Positions 1 to 6,819 of a stretch of DNA of 64,000 bases are shown here, piece by piece. Source of the stretch: Phycisphaerales bacterium (GTDB lineage Bacteria; Planctomycetota; Phycisphaerae; Phycisphaerales; UBA1924); the NCBI GenBank assembly GCA_028279375.1, contig JANQNW010000007.1, positions 1-64,000 of the forward strand, in the 5' to 3' direction. The translations under genes were made by a program, and so were the position numbers. Below the pieces are notes generated by a model. It saw only the letters and a list, made by a program, of their open reading frames with translations. It searched no databases and was not told the origin of the DNA. Every line of letters starts with the position of its first letter. Within the stretch, counting starts at the first letter, position 1.

Positions 1-516
1 GGCGTCCTGCGTTTGCTGCGGCATCTGGATAAGGAGCGCCCAGAATCCCGCCTCGTCCGGACCGGGTGACGGGGGACGCTGCGCATTCGCGCTCCAGAGC
101 AGACCCGGCTGGACCCAATGATGCTCCGCGGGCTGCCACTGCTGGAGGGGCTCACCCTGCCCGCGATACCAGACGAGTTCTGTCGGGAGCGGATCGCCTG
201 ACACGAGGCGCACGTCGGGCATCGCCGGCTGGCCGCCGCGCACACCGATTGGCGCGACGAATGTCCGGCCCGGAAAGGCGAAGAGGACCTCATCGACGAG
301 CGCCACGGCCTGGCCCTCGGCTGTGGGTGTCTCCGTCCGGGTCGAGTTCGACGCGCACGCCGGGAGCGCGAGGAGCGCGAGCGCCATCAGGAGGGGGGGC
401 GACGGGCGGCGTCGAAATCGGCCTGGGATGCGGAGAATCCGGCGAAGATCGGCGAGGAGCGCCAAAGACCCGCGAGCGGTGCGCCGATACGACAGGAAGC
501 GCTCCGCCGGATCCAT
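1..516 (-). CDS. Putative lipoprotein, 3' end cut by the window edge
   Basis: The reading frame runs open off the left edge. From the ATG at 387 it reads MALALLALPAC, a short hydrophobic stretch ending in an LPAC lipobox, so the mature protein is probably a lipoprotein starting at that Cys. Upstream the frame stays open through a basic stretch (RFRRRPSPPLL) to ATGs at 516 and 564, with an in-frame TGA just above 564. I chose 516 because a start at 387 leaves the signal peptide with no positive charge. The visible mature part (about 115 residues) has no motif I recognise. If the 564 start is used, the gene overlaps the divergent gene at 563 by its start codon. Function unknown. Confidence 0.55.
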   Translation of the reverse strand, partial: MDPAERFLSYRRTARGSLALLADLRRILRIPGRFRRRPSPPLLMALALLALPACASNSTRTETPTAEGQAVALVDEVLFAFPGRTFVAPIGVRGGQPAMPDVRLVSGDPLPTELVWYRGQGEPLQQWQPAEHHWVQPGLLWSANAQRPPSPGPDEAGFWALLIQMPQQTQDA

Positions 517-562
517 CGCCGGGTCGGTGAGAGTCGAGTTCCAGCGCGTCCGGAGATGAGGC

Positions 563-943
563 ATGGTGAAGTTCGGTCAGGCGGGCGATTGCGAGTTCAG
601 GCTGTATCTGCCGGACGCTCGCAGTGTGCAGCTCGTTGGCGACTTTACCGGATGGCAGGAGCGCCCGATCTCGATGCTGCGTTCCGAGAGCGGCTGGTGG
701 ACGACCCGCCTCTCGATGTCCCCGGGCGATTATGAGTTCCAGTACCTCGTGGACGACGTCGCCTGGCTCGCTGATTTCGCGGCCAGCGGGGTCAGCCGCA
801 ATGGGTACGGGCTCTGGGTGAGCCAGTTGCATGTGCCGGCGGCGAGCGTCGCGCCGGCCCAGGCGATCGAGGGGAAGACCTCGGAGGCGGCGGCAGCGGA
901 GACAAGCGTCCGGAAAACGGACGCGCTGCCCGCTGCGGCCTAG
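563..943 (+). CDS. Small protein with a glycogen-binding (CBM48/AMPK-beta-like) domain
   Basis: A 126-residue protein. Residues 5-95 follow the isoamylase N-terminal/AMPK-beta glycogen-binding fold: FRLYLPDARSVQLVGDFTGW, then GWWTTRLSMSPGDYEFQYLV and a VAWLAD segment. The conserved Trp residues expected to stack on glucans (FTGW, GWW) are present. The last 30 residues are Ala-rich and look disordered. There is no catalytic domain, so it probably acts as a binding or targeting module for alpha-glucans; the partner enzyme is not in the window. The start at 563 has GGAG eight bases upstream (552-555). It diverges from the lipoprotein gene on the left, and the two upstream regions overlap. The fold assignment is fairly secure; the role is inferred. 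Confidence 0.75.
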   Translation: MVKFGQAGDCEFRLYLPDARSVQLVGDFTGWQERPISMLRSESGWWTTRLSMSPGDYEFQYLVDDVAWLADFAASGVSRNGYGLWVSQLHVPAASVAPAQAIEGKTSEAAAAETSVRKTDALPAAA

Positions 944-1121
944 CCGGGACACGTCAGCACGGAATCCTCGCCTTAAAACCCTTGCCCCGTTCTCGGACGT
1001 CCGTTTGAATGGAGTCGGAGTAGGATCTCCTGCGCGAGCGGTCTGGGATCGTTTCGCAGGGGTGATTGGATGGAGCGAGAGGCTGACGGTGTGGCGTCGG
1101 CTTATTAAGGAACAGGAAGAC

Positions 1122-1868
1122 ATGTCTTTCAATAGGTATGCGCTTGTCGCGTTGGGTGTGTGCGCTTCAGTTGCGCACGCGGGCGTGACGACGATCGACT
1201 TCTCGACCGACGACGGCGGCAATGTTCTTGTCGATGGACAGGACATCAGTTCGCCGCCGGAGTTCGGCAACATCATCAACATCAGTTCGTCCGGTCCGAA
1301 CCTCGGCGCTGCGATTTTTGATTCGGATCCGCTTGGTCCGAACATGGGCGGGCCCGATCCGGATCTGCTGGTTGATCTCGGGAACATTCTGATCCTGCAG
1401 AGCAACGACAATCCGACGCAGACTGTGCCGGGCATCTTCGACACGCCCAATGACGATCTCAACGGCGGCGTGATCACGTTTGACTTCAAGCTCGATCTCG
1501 AGTTGCTGTCGATCGATCTCGTTGACATCAACGGCAACAACCAGAGCGCGCTGCTGACGCTGACGGACGCGAACAACCTGACGCGCGTTTACGACGTGCC
1601 CAGCCTCTGGACGAATGACATCTCGGTCGGCGGGCCGGACGGTTTTCAGACGCTTGATCTCACGACGCTCGCCGATCAGCTCGGCGAGGGAGGCTCGACG
1701 GCGACGGCGAGCGAGGATCTGGGCTTCGATCCCACCAGCGTCACGCAGTTGACGGTGGACTTCGAGGGATCGGCCGGTCTTGACAATCTTGTGTTTATCC
1801 CCGCACCGGGCAGCGCAGGGCTCTTGGCTCTCGCTGGTCTGTGCGCTGCGAGGCGTCGGAGAGTTTGA
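1122..1868 (+). CDS. Secreted protein with PEP-CTERM-like sorting tail
   Basis: 248 residues. An N-terminal signal peptide (MSFNRYALVALGVCASVAHA) is followed by a beta-rich, Asp/Asn-rich body with no catalytic motif that I recognise. The C-terminus carries PAPGS, a short hydrophobic helix (AGLLALAGLCAA) and RRRR, the three-part layout of PEP-CTERM/exosortase sorting tails in its planctomycete variant. The protein is therefore probably exported and processed at or anchored to the cell surface. The start at 1122 is preceded by AAGGAACAGGAAGAC, a usable ribosome binding site. A strong hairpin terminator follows, so the gene is probably monocistronic. No exosortase gene is in the window. The 178 bases before it show no clear promoter. 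Confidence 0.8.
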   Translation: MSFNRYALVALGVCASVAHAGVTTIDFSTDDGGNVLVDGQDISSPPEFGNIINISSSGPNLGAAIFDSDPLGPNMGGPDPDLLVDLGNILILQSNDNPTQTVPGIFDTPNDDLNGGVITFDFKLDLELLSIDLVDINGNNQSALLTLTDANNLTRVYDVPSLWTNDISVGGPDGFQTLDLTTLADQLGEGGSTATASEDLGFDPTSVTQLTVDFEGSAGLDNLVFIPAPGSAGLLALAGLCAARRRRV

Positions 1869-1910
1869 TCTGACAACATCCACGTCTCCTCGCGAATGAC
1901 GTGAGCATGA

Positions 1911-1949
1911 ACAGGCCTTCGGACATGTCCGGAGGCCTGTCTGCGTTTT
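1911..1949 (+). terminator. Rho-independent terminator after the PEP-CTERM-like gene
   Basis: ACAGGCCT (1911-1918) pairs with AGGCCTGT (1933-1940). The stem continues inward through CGGACATGTCCG with a single U-G wobble, and CTGCG then TTTT follow. It lies between the secreted-protein gene and the aquaporin gene, both on the plus strand. Confidence 0.75.
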
Positions 1950-2043
1950 GGAGCGGCGGGACTTTCAACGATTCCGGCGATGTTGCGACAATGGGCAGTG
2001 GGAAGGACACTTGGGGCTTCCACCCCTGAAGGAGACACGCTTC

Positions 2044-2751
2044 ATGAACAAGCTCACTGCAGGATGCATCGCTGAGTTCATTGGTACGTTCGCGCTGACG
2101 TTCTTCGGCGCCGGCGCCATCATTCTGACGACGACGAATCCCGAGTCCGGCGCGAATCTGCTGACGGTGGCGCTCGCTCATGGACTCGTGCTGATGGTCT
2201 TTGTTTCGGGCGCGATGTACATCTCGGGCGGACAGTTCAATCCGGCGGTGTCGATCGGCGTTCTTCTTGCGGGCAAGCAGGATGCGAAACAGGCGGTGGC
2301 GTTCATCATCTCGCAGTGCCTTGGCTCGGCGTCGGGGGCGGGCATGCTGGTGCTCTTCCTCGGCACGGCGACGGCCAACAGCGACGCCGCCAATCTCGGC
2401 GCCACGCTGGGTTCGTTCACGACCGAAGGCGCCGACACGGTGAACCTGATGGGCGCGTTTGGTCTCGAGGTCATCACGACGTTCGCGCTGATGTGGGTCA
2501 TCCTGACGTGCCTGGTGGATGGACGGGCGCCGAAGCTGGGCGGCATTCCCGTCGGGCTGACGGTTGCGATGTGCATCCTGGTGACGGGGCCGCTGACGGG
2601 CGCCTCGATGAACCCGGCGCGCAGCCTCGGCCCGGCGCTCTACGGCCACTGGGACTTCCACTGGCTGTACTGGGCGGCGCCGATCCTGGGCGCAGCGATC
2701 GCGACCATCCTGTGGAAGATGAGCATGGAGGCGAAGGAAGGGGACGTCTGA
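2044..2751 (+). CDS. Aquaporin (MIP family channel)
   Basis: 235 residues with the hourglass architecture of a major intrinsic protein. Both half-helix signatures are present: GGQFNPAVSIG near residue 60 and GASMNPARSLG near 190, the latter with the Arg of the aromatic/arginine filter. About six hydrophobic segments can be counted, and the length is normal for bacterial AqpZ-like channels. It should conduct water, or possibly small neutral solutes, across the cytoplasmic membrane. Whether it is a strict aquaporin or a glycerol facilitator cannot be settled by eye; the lack of an obvious GlpF-type insertion favours an aquaporin. The start at 2044 has AAGGAG ten bases upstream. No partner gene is adjacent. 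Confidence 0.93.
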   Translation: MNKLTAGCIAEFIGTFALTFFGAGAIILTTTNPESGANLLTVALAHGLVLMVFVSGAMYISGGQFNPAVSIGVLLAGKQDAKQAVAFIISQCLGSASGAGMLVLFLGTATANSDAANLGATLGSFTTEGADTVNLMGAFGLEVITTFALMWVILTCLVDGRAPKLGGIPVGLTVAMCILVTGPLTGASMNPARSLGPALYGHWDFHWLYWAAPILGAAIATILWKMSMEAKEGDV

Positions 2752-3268
2752 GTCTTCGTCCATTCGGCTCGCAACTGAATCAGGTTGTCGATTCGCTCTC
2801 GTTTGCGAATCCGGTGTTCGTCGGCTGCCGGCGGATGCATGAGGCGGAACTGCGCTCTTGTGGCGCAGCTGATCGGCAGGCTGCCGGGCGCTGATGCGCT
2901 GGAACAGGTGGAGGTCGTTGCCTTCTGCGCTGGTCGCTTCGCCTGAGCTCCGCCTCGGCGTTTGTGTCAGTCGGCGTCTTCGGCCACCGGTGACTTGCCG
3001 CCGATCAGCTCGGGGTTGGCGCCTTTGCAAAAAGCGCGGGCCTCCACCCTTGGCGCGGGCGTGCGCGTTTCGTGTGCGGAATCGGCGAGATGCGCGCGCG
3101 GGGATTTGCGTAAGTCTTTGCGGGGACTGGCGCAATAATTTTTTGACGGAGTTGTGATTTTCGATTCGGCGAGGTCAGTTTGCGCACATCGGAGGCGCAT
3201 GTGCGCGAATCTGCGCGCTGTCGGCAGCACGCGTTGAATCGCAGTGCGGCAACTCGTACTGTCTTGAT
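2752..3268. other. 517-base stretch with no secure gene; one weak small ORF
   Basis: The stretch holds an AT-rich patch (AATAATTTTTTG near 3134) in otherwise GC-rich DNA. The only protein-like candidate is a minus-strand frame at 2967-3230 (87 codons; internal ATG at 3201). Its end (NPELIGGKSPVAEDAD) looks codon-like, but it has no recognisable motif, ribosome binding site or homologue that I know. I do not call it a gene. A -10-like element for the next gene lies at 3257-3262. Confidence 0.4.
3257..3262 (+). promoter_or_regulatory. -10-like TACTGT, six bases before the VOC gene start
   Basis: TACTGT ends six bases before the ATG at 3269. A weak -35 match, TTGAAT (3234-3239), sits 17 bases upstream. 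If used, transcription would start at or next to the start codon, giving a leaderless mRNA. It is one member of a series in this window. Confidence 0.45.
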
Positions 3269-3751
3269 ATGCCCAACATCAACACATTTCTGACGTTCAA
3301 TGACCAGGCTGAGGAAGCGGCTCGCTTCTACACGTCGATCTTCCCCAGCTCAGAAATCACGCGAATCGTGCGGTACCCGGATCTCGGGCCCGAGTCGCCA
3401 TTCGAGACCGGCGGCGTGATGATGGTTGAGTTCACTCTGGACGGGCGCTCGTTTACGGCTCTCAATGGCGGGCCGCAGTTCGAGTTCAGCATGGGGATCT
3501 CCATCGCCGTGCTCTGTGATACGCAACAGCAGGTGGACGAATACTGGGACAGGTTCGTCGAGGCGGGGGGCACGCCGCACGCATGCGGCTGGATTACCGA
3601 TCATTTCGGTGTGTCGTGGCAGATCGATCCGAAGCTCCTGATTGATCTGCTTGCCGACACTGACGGTGCGAAGGCCGCCAAGGCCATGCAGGCGATGATG
3701 TCGATGGTGAAGATCGAGAGCGCGCAGCTCAAGCAGGCAGTCGGCGGGTGA
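3269..3751 (+). CDS. VOC-superfamily protein (PhnB/3-dmu-9_3-mt type)
   Basis: 160 residues of the glyoxalase/VOC fold, in the PhnB-like branch often mislabelled 3-demethylubiquinone methyltransferase. The characteristic start (ITFLTFNDQAEEAARFYTS type), the GGVMMVEFTLDGRSFTALNGG strand pair and the CGWITDHFGVSWQIDP segment are all visible. Members are small cytoplasmic dimers; most have no proven reaction and some take part in metal-dependent modification or resistance. No Shine-Dalgarno is seen; a TACTGT hexamer lies six bases before the ATG. It stands alone between an intergenic stretch and a palindromic repeat. Family is secure, substrate unknown. Confidence 0.88.
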   Translation: MPNINTFLTFNDQAEEAARFYTSIFPSSEITRIVRYPDLGPESPFETGGVMMVEFTLDGRSFTALNGGPQFEFSMGISIAVLCDTQQQVDEYWDRFVEAGGTPHACGWITDHFGVSWQIDPKLLIDLLADTDGAKAAKAMQAMMSMVKIESAQLKQAVGG

Positions 3752-3801
3752 TTGAATACCTGTGAGAGCCACACAGGCGACGGGGAAGTCGGCGCGTGCT
3801 C

Positions 3802-3898
3802 TTGCGTGCGCTGCTGGTCGTTGAGGGTCGGAGGAGGAGGAATTTGGGGAGGCCCTCACCCCGGCCCTCTCTGGAAAGCGGGAGAGGGGGGCGGAGTC
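3802..3898 (+). repeat. Palindromic dispersed repeat, copy A
   Basis: The core CCCTCACCCCGGCCCTCTC is followed by a GGGAGAGGG arm, forming a hairpin. Upstream flank (CGTTGAGG, GGAGGAGG, TTGGGGAG) is shared in diverged form with copies B and C at 5515 and 5639. It lies just beyond the 3' end of the P450 gene. Confidence 0.75.
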
Positions 3899-3904
3899 GC
3901 TGTT

Positions 3905-5452
3905 CTATCGACGCGTGACGTCGAGCATGACGCCGTCGAGGGGCTTCGTTGAGACGCCGGCGCGTTCGAGGTTCTCGTCGTTTGCTGCTTCGAAGCGGAA
4001 GAGCTTGACGAAGGCGCCGACGACGAGGGCGACCTCCATCTGGCCGAGGCTCTTGCCGGGGCAGAAGCGGGGGCCGTGGCCGAAGCCGAAGTGGAGGAGG
4101 TCCAGGCCTTCGTGGTTCTGCTCAGCGATGCGCTCCCAGCGTTCGGGCGCGAAGTCTAGCGCCGGGTAGCCGGTGACATCGACGCCCCAGTGATCGTCGT
4201 GGCGATTGGCGTGCCAGACATCCATGAGAATGTGCGTTTTCGCTGGGATGCGCATGCGCTTGCCGGCCGTCGTCTCGATCCAGGTGTCCACGGTGGCGCG
4301 GCGGGGATGGAAATAGAGGGAGGGTGTGAGGCGGAGGGTCTCATCGAGCACGTGGCCGAGGCAGATCAGCTCGGCCAGCGCCTCGGGCGTGTAGTCCTCG
4401 ACGTCGCACACTTCCTTGTAGACGCGCTCCTGCATGTCGGGGCGTCGCGCCAAGTGGGCGATCGCCCAGCTCGCGTAGGAGGTCGTGGCTTCGAGGGCGC
4501 CTGCGAGGAATACGCGGATGTTGCTTCGCAGCGCATCGTCAGGCGCATCGGATCTGAACTGCGCCCAGAGGCCACGTCCTTCGGTCCGCCCTTCGATCGC
4601 CAGATCCGTCAGCTCTTCGAAGACGTCGCTTGCAGACTTCGCCTTGGCGATGCCCTTCGTGAAGTTCGGCATCCGGTGGAGCGGGCAGCCGACCTTGTTG
4701 ACGACGGTGTCGCGCACGATGTGTTCGATGACGTAATCGAGGCCGGGCACGTAGCGATCGCGGATCTCTTCGTAGGAGATCGAGGCGCCGAAGAAGTTGT
4801 TGACGAGCATCTCGAGCATGACCGCCTTGATCTCCGGCTCGAGCGAGATGCGATGCGTCTCGCCGGGCTGATCGATCAGGCGATCGAGGACTTCGAGGCG
4901 CTGCACGGCCGTGTTGCGAAAGGTGTCGGCGAACTCGCGGAACTGCTCGGGCTGGAAGAGCGTGGTGCGCGCGAATGCGGGTGTGGCGAGTTTCTTCTGG
5001 CGTTTCCAGCTTTCGCCATTGGCGTAGAGGAGGGAGTCCTCGCCAGTGGCGCGGGCGATCCCGCTGGAGGGGAGCGTGTCGCGATCGAACTGTCCCGGCT
5101 TGGCGCCGGTCGCGGTCGAGATCGCTCGAATGACGCCGGGGTCTCTCGTGACGAGGACGGGCGGGAATCCCGGCACGTCAAGAAAGCGATTGTGGCGCGC
5201 GGGTCCTTCGTCGCGTTCCGCTTCCCAGAAGTACGTTTCGAGGATGCGGATCGGTTTCCAGTAGTTCCAGGGATGCGGGAAGGGGAGTGTCGGGCGTTTT
5301 GATCCAGGCGCAAAGAGCGGGACTCTTGCGGGGATGATGTCGCCTTCGAAGGGATTCTTCCGGAGCAACTGCGCGGGGAGCCGTGTGAGACGGCGCACTC
5401 CGGGGATTCGATCGCGCAGTGGTGGATGTTCCTCGCTTTGCATCGGAGGCAT
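3905..5452 (-). CDS. Cytochrome P450
   Basis: 515 residues. The heme-binding loop FGHGPRFCPG is complete, with the thiolate ligand at Cys464. The K-helix ExxR is ETLR (Glu371/Arg374) and the PERF-like meander motif reads APERW. The I-helix segment is AGALEATTS, which does not align cleanly to the usual AGxxTT oxygen-activation motif. No N-terminal membrane anchor is obvious, so it is probably a soluble monooxygenase needing separate ferredoxin partners, none of which are nearby. The substrate cannot be inferred. The first ATG is at 5452, with a second at 5443; neither has a good ribosome site. Palindromic repeats lie on both sides, isolating it from its neighbours. Confidence 0.93.
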   Translation of the reverse strand: MPPMQSEEHPPLRDRIPGVRRLTRLPAQLLRKNPFEGDIIPARVPLFAPGSKRPTLPFPHPWNYWKPIRILETYFWEAERDEGPARHNRFLDVPGFPPVLVTRDPGVIRAISTATGAKPGQFDRDTLPSSGIARATGEDSLLYANGESWKRQKKLATPAFARTTLFQPEQFREFADTFRNTAVQRLEVLDRLIDQPGETHRISLEPEIKAVMLEMLVNNFFGASISYEEIRDRYVPGLDYVIEHIVRDTVVNKVGCPLHRMPNFTKGIAKAKSASDVFEELTDLAIEGRTEGRGLWAQFRSDAPDDALRSNIRVFLAGALEATTSYASWAIAHLARRPDMQERVYKEVCDVEDYTPEALAELICLGHVLDETLRLTPSLYFHPRRATVDTWIETTAGKRMRIPAKTHILMDVWHANRHDDHWGVDVTGYPALDFAPERWERIAEQNHEGLDLLHFGFGHGPRFCPGKSLGQMEVALVVGAFVKLFRFEAANDENLERAGVSTKPLDGVMLDVTRR

Positions 5453-5514
5453 CGTAGTGGGCGGTGAGGTGTGAGGCGGCCACTCTGAATCGGGGGCGCA
5501 GTCGTTGTTGGGTG

Positions 5515-5620
5515 GTGTGCGCGTTGGTCCAGCGCGGGTTGTTGTTGAGGGATGGAGGAGGGGTAGGTTGGGGAGCCCTCACCCCGGCCCTCTCCCGTTG
5601 GCAACGGGAGAGGGGGCGGA
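5515..5620 (+). repeat. Palindromic dispersed repeat, copy B
   Basis: Begins GTGTGCGCGTTGG and continues through GTTGTTGAGG to the core CCCTCACCCCGGCCCTCTCC. It then forms a near-perfect hairpin: CTCTCCCGTTG pairs with CAACGGGAGAG. Copy C repeats the unit 124 bases later in the same direction. Confidence 0.8.
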
Positions 5621-5638
5621 CGCACGCGTTGACGTGGA

Positions 5639-5750
5639 GTGTGCGCGTTGTTGAGCGCGGATTGGTTGTTGAGATCTGGAGTATGGGTAGAGGTGAGAGC
5701 CCTCACCCCGGCCCTCTCCCACTCGGCTGTGCCTGCGCGGGGGAGGGAGG
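5639..5750 (+). repeat. Palindromic dispersed repeat, copy C
   Basis: Same order of blocks as copy B (GTGTGCGCGTTG, AGCGCGG, TTGGTTGTTGAG, then CCCTCACCCCGGCCCTCTCC). The downstream arm is diverged (GCGGGGGAGGGAGG) but keeps partial pairing. It ends six bases from the 3' end of the MoxR gene. Confidence 0.78.
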
Positions 5751-5755
5751 CGGAG

Positions 5756-6778
5756 TCAGCTTGCTTCGACCGGCAGCGTTTCGCAGATGTTCGTGACGAT
5801 GTCGTCGGTCGTCATGCCCTCGGCTTCGCCTTCGAAGTTGAGAATCAGTCTGTGGCGGAGCGCGGGGAGGGCGATGTCGCGGATGTCGTCCATGCTGACG
5901 GCGGCGCGGCCGTCGAGGAGGGCGCGGCACTTGCCGGCGAGTGTGAGCGCCTGGGCGCCGCGGGGGCTGGCGCCGATGCGCAGGAACTTATTGACGAGCG
6001 GCGTGGCGAACTGGCCGCCGGGGTGGGTGGCGAGCGTCATGCGCACGGCGTAGTCCTGCACGCGATCGGCGATTGCGACGCGCTGGACGAGTCGCTGGTG
6101 CGCCTGGATGGTCGGGCCATCGATGGTTGGTTGGGGTTCGATTTTCTTGCCGCTGGTGGTGCGATTGAGGATCTCGGCGAGCTCTTCGCGCGATGAGTAG
6201 CCGAGCTGGAGCTTGAAGAAGAATCGATCGAGCTGCGCTTCGGGGAGGGGGTAGGTGCCCTCCTGTTCGATGGGGTTCTGCGTCGCCATGACGAAGAAGG
6301 GGCGTTCGAGGTGGTAGGTCTCGCCCTCGATGGTGACGGAGCGCTCCTGCATGGCTTCGAGCATGGAGGACTGCGTCTTGGGCGTGGCGCGATTGATTTC
6401 GTCGGCGAGGACGATCTGCGCGAAGACCGGGCCGCGCTGGAAGCGGAACTCGCGCTCGCCGTCCTGGTCCACGATGATCGTGGTTCCGGTGACATCGGCG
6501 GGCATGAGATCGGGCGTGAACTGGATGCGGCTGAAGGAGAGCGAGAGCGCATCGGCGAGCGTGCGAATGAGGAGCGTCTTGCCGAGGCCGGGGACGCCTT
6601 CGAGGAGTGCGTGGCCATTGGCGAAGAGGCAGGTGAGGACGCCGTCGATGATCTCGCGCTGCCCGACGATGACGCGCGCGATTTCATCGCGGACGCGCGT
6701 GTAGTCCTCACGGAATCGCGCGACGGCGGCCTGGACTTCTTCCGGGGTCTTCGGGTCTGGTGGGATGTCGGCTGGCAT
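5756..6778 (-). CDS. MoxR-family AAA+ ATPase
   Basis: 340 residues. The Walker A is GVPGLGKT, the Walker B is IVLADEINRATP, and the sensor/arginine region includes MATQNPIEQEGTYPLPEAQLDRF, the MoxR hallmark. A C-terminal lid (SPRGAQALTLAGKCRAL) completes the family layout. MoxR proteins act as chaperone-like ATPases that mature partner complexes, usually with DUF58 and BatA/VWA proteins. No DUF58 gene is present, and the BatA-like gene lies 6.7 kb upstream on the same strand. The ATG at 6778 begins the conserved sequence; a GTG at 6838 overlapping the upstream gene is the alternative start. No strong ribosome site is seen. Confidence 0.93.
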   Translation of the reverse strand: MPADIPPDPKTPEEVQAAVARFREDYTRVRDEIARVIVGQREIIDGVLTCLFANGHALLEGVPGLGKTLLIRTLADALSLSFSRIQFTPDLMPADVTGTTIIVDQDGEREFRFQRGPVFAQIVLADEINRATPKTQSSMLEAMQERSVTIEGETYHLERPFFVMATQNPIEQEGTYPLPEAQLDRFFFKLQLGYSSREELAEILNRTTSGKKIEPQPTIDGPTIQAHQRLVQRVAIADRVQDYAVRMTLATHPGGQFATPLVNKFLRIGASPRGAQALTLAGKCRALLDGRAAVSMDDIRDIALPALRHRLILNFEGEAEGMTTDDIVTNICETLPVEAS

Positions 6779-6819
6779 GGTGTTGGGGGGAGATGGTAGA
6801 GAACTGGAACACCGATTGC

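Noticed and set aside
290-1576. A 428-codon minus-strand open frame
   Set aside because: It covers the glycogen-binding and PEP-CTERM-like genes in another frame, and its translation is Arg/Ser-rich without motifs. It is a shadow of GC-rich coding DNA.
3016-3035. A sigma-54 (-24/-12) promoter near TTGGCGCCTTTGC
   Set aside because: The GG-to-GC distance is seven bases and should be ten, so the site cannot be read as sigma-54.
1795-3135. A 446-codon minus-strand open frame across the aquaporin gene
   Set aside because: Arg/His-rich, no motifs, opposite to a clear aquaporin. Shadow frame.
2967-3230. A small minus-strand ORF (87 codons)
   Set aside because: Its end looks protein-like, but it has no ribosome site, promoter, or known relative; kept only as a remark in the intergenic entry.
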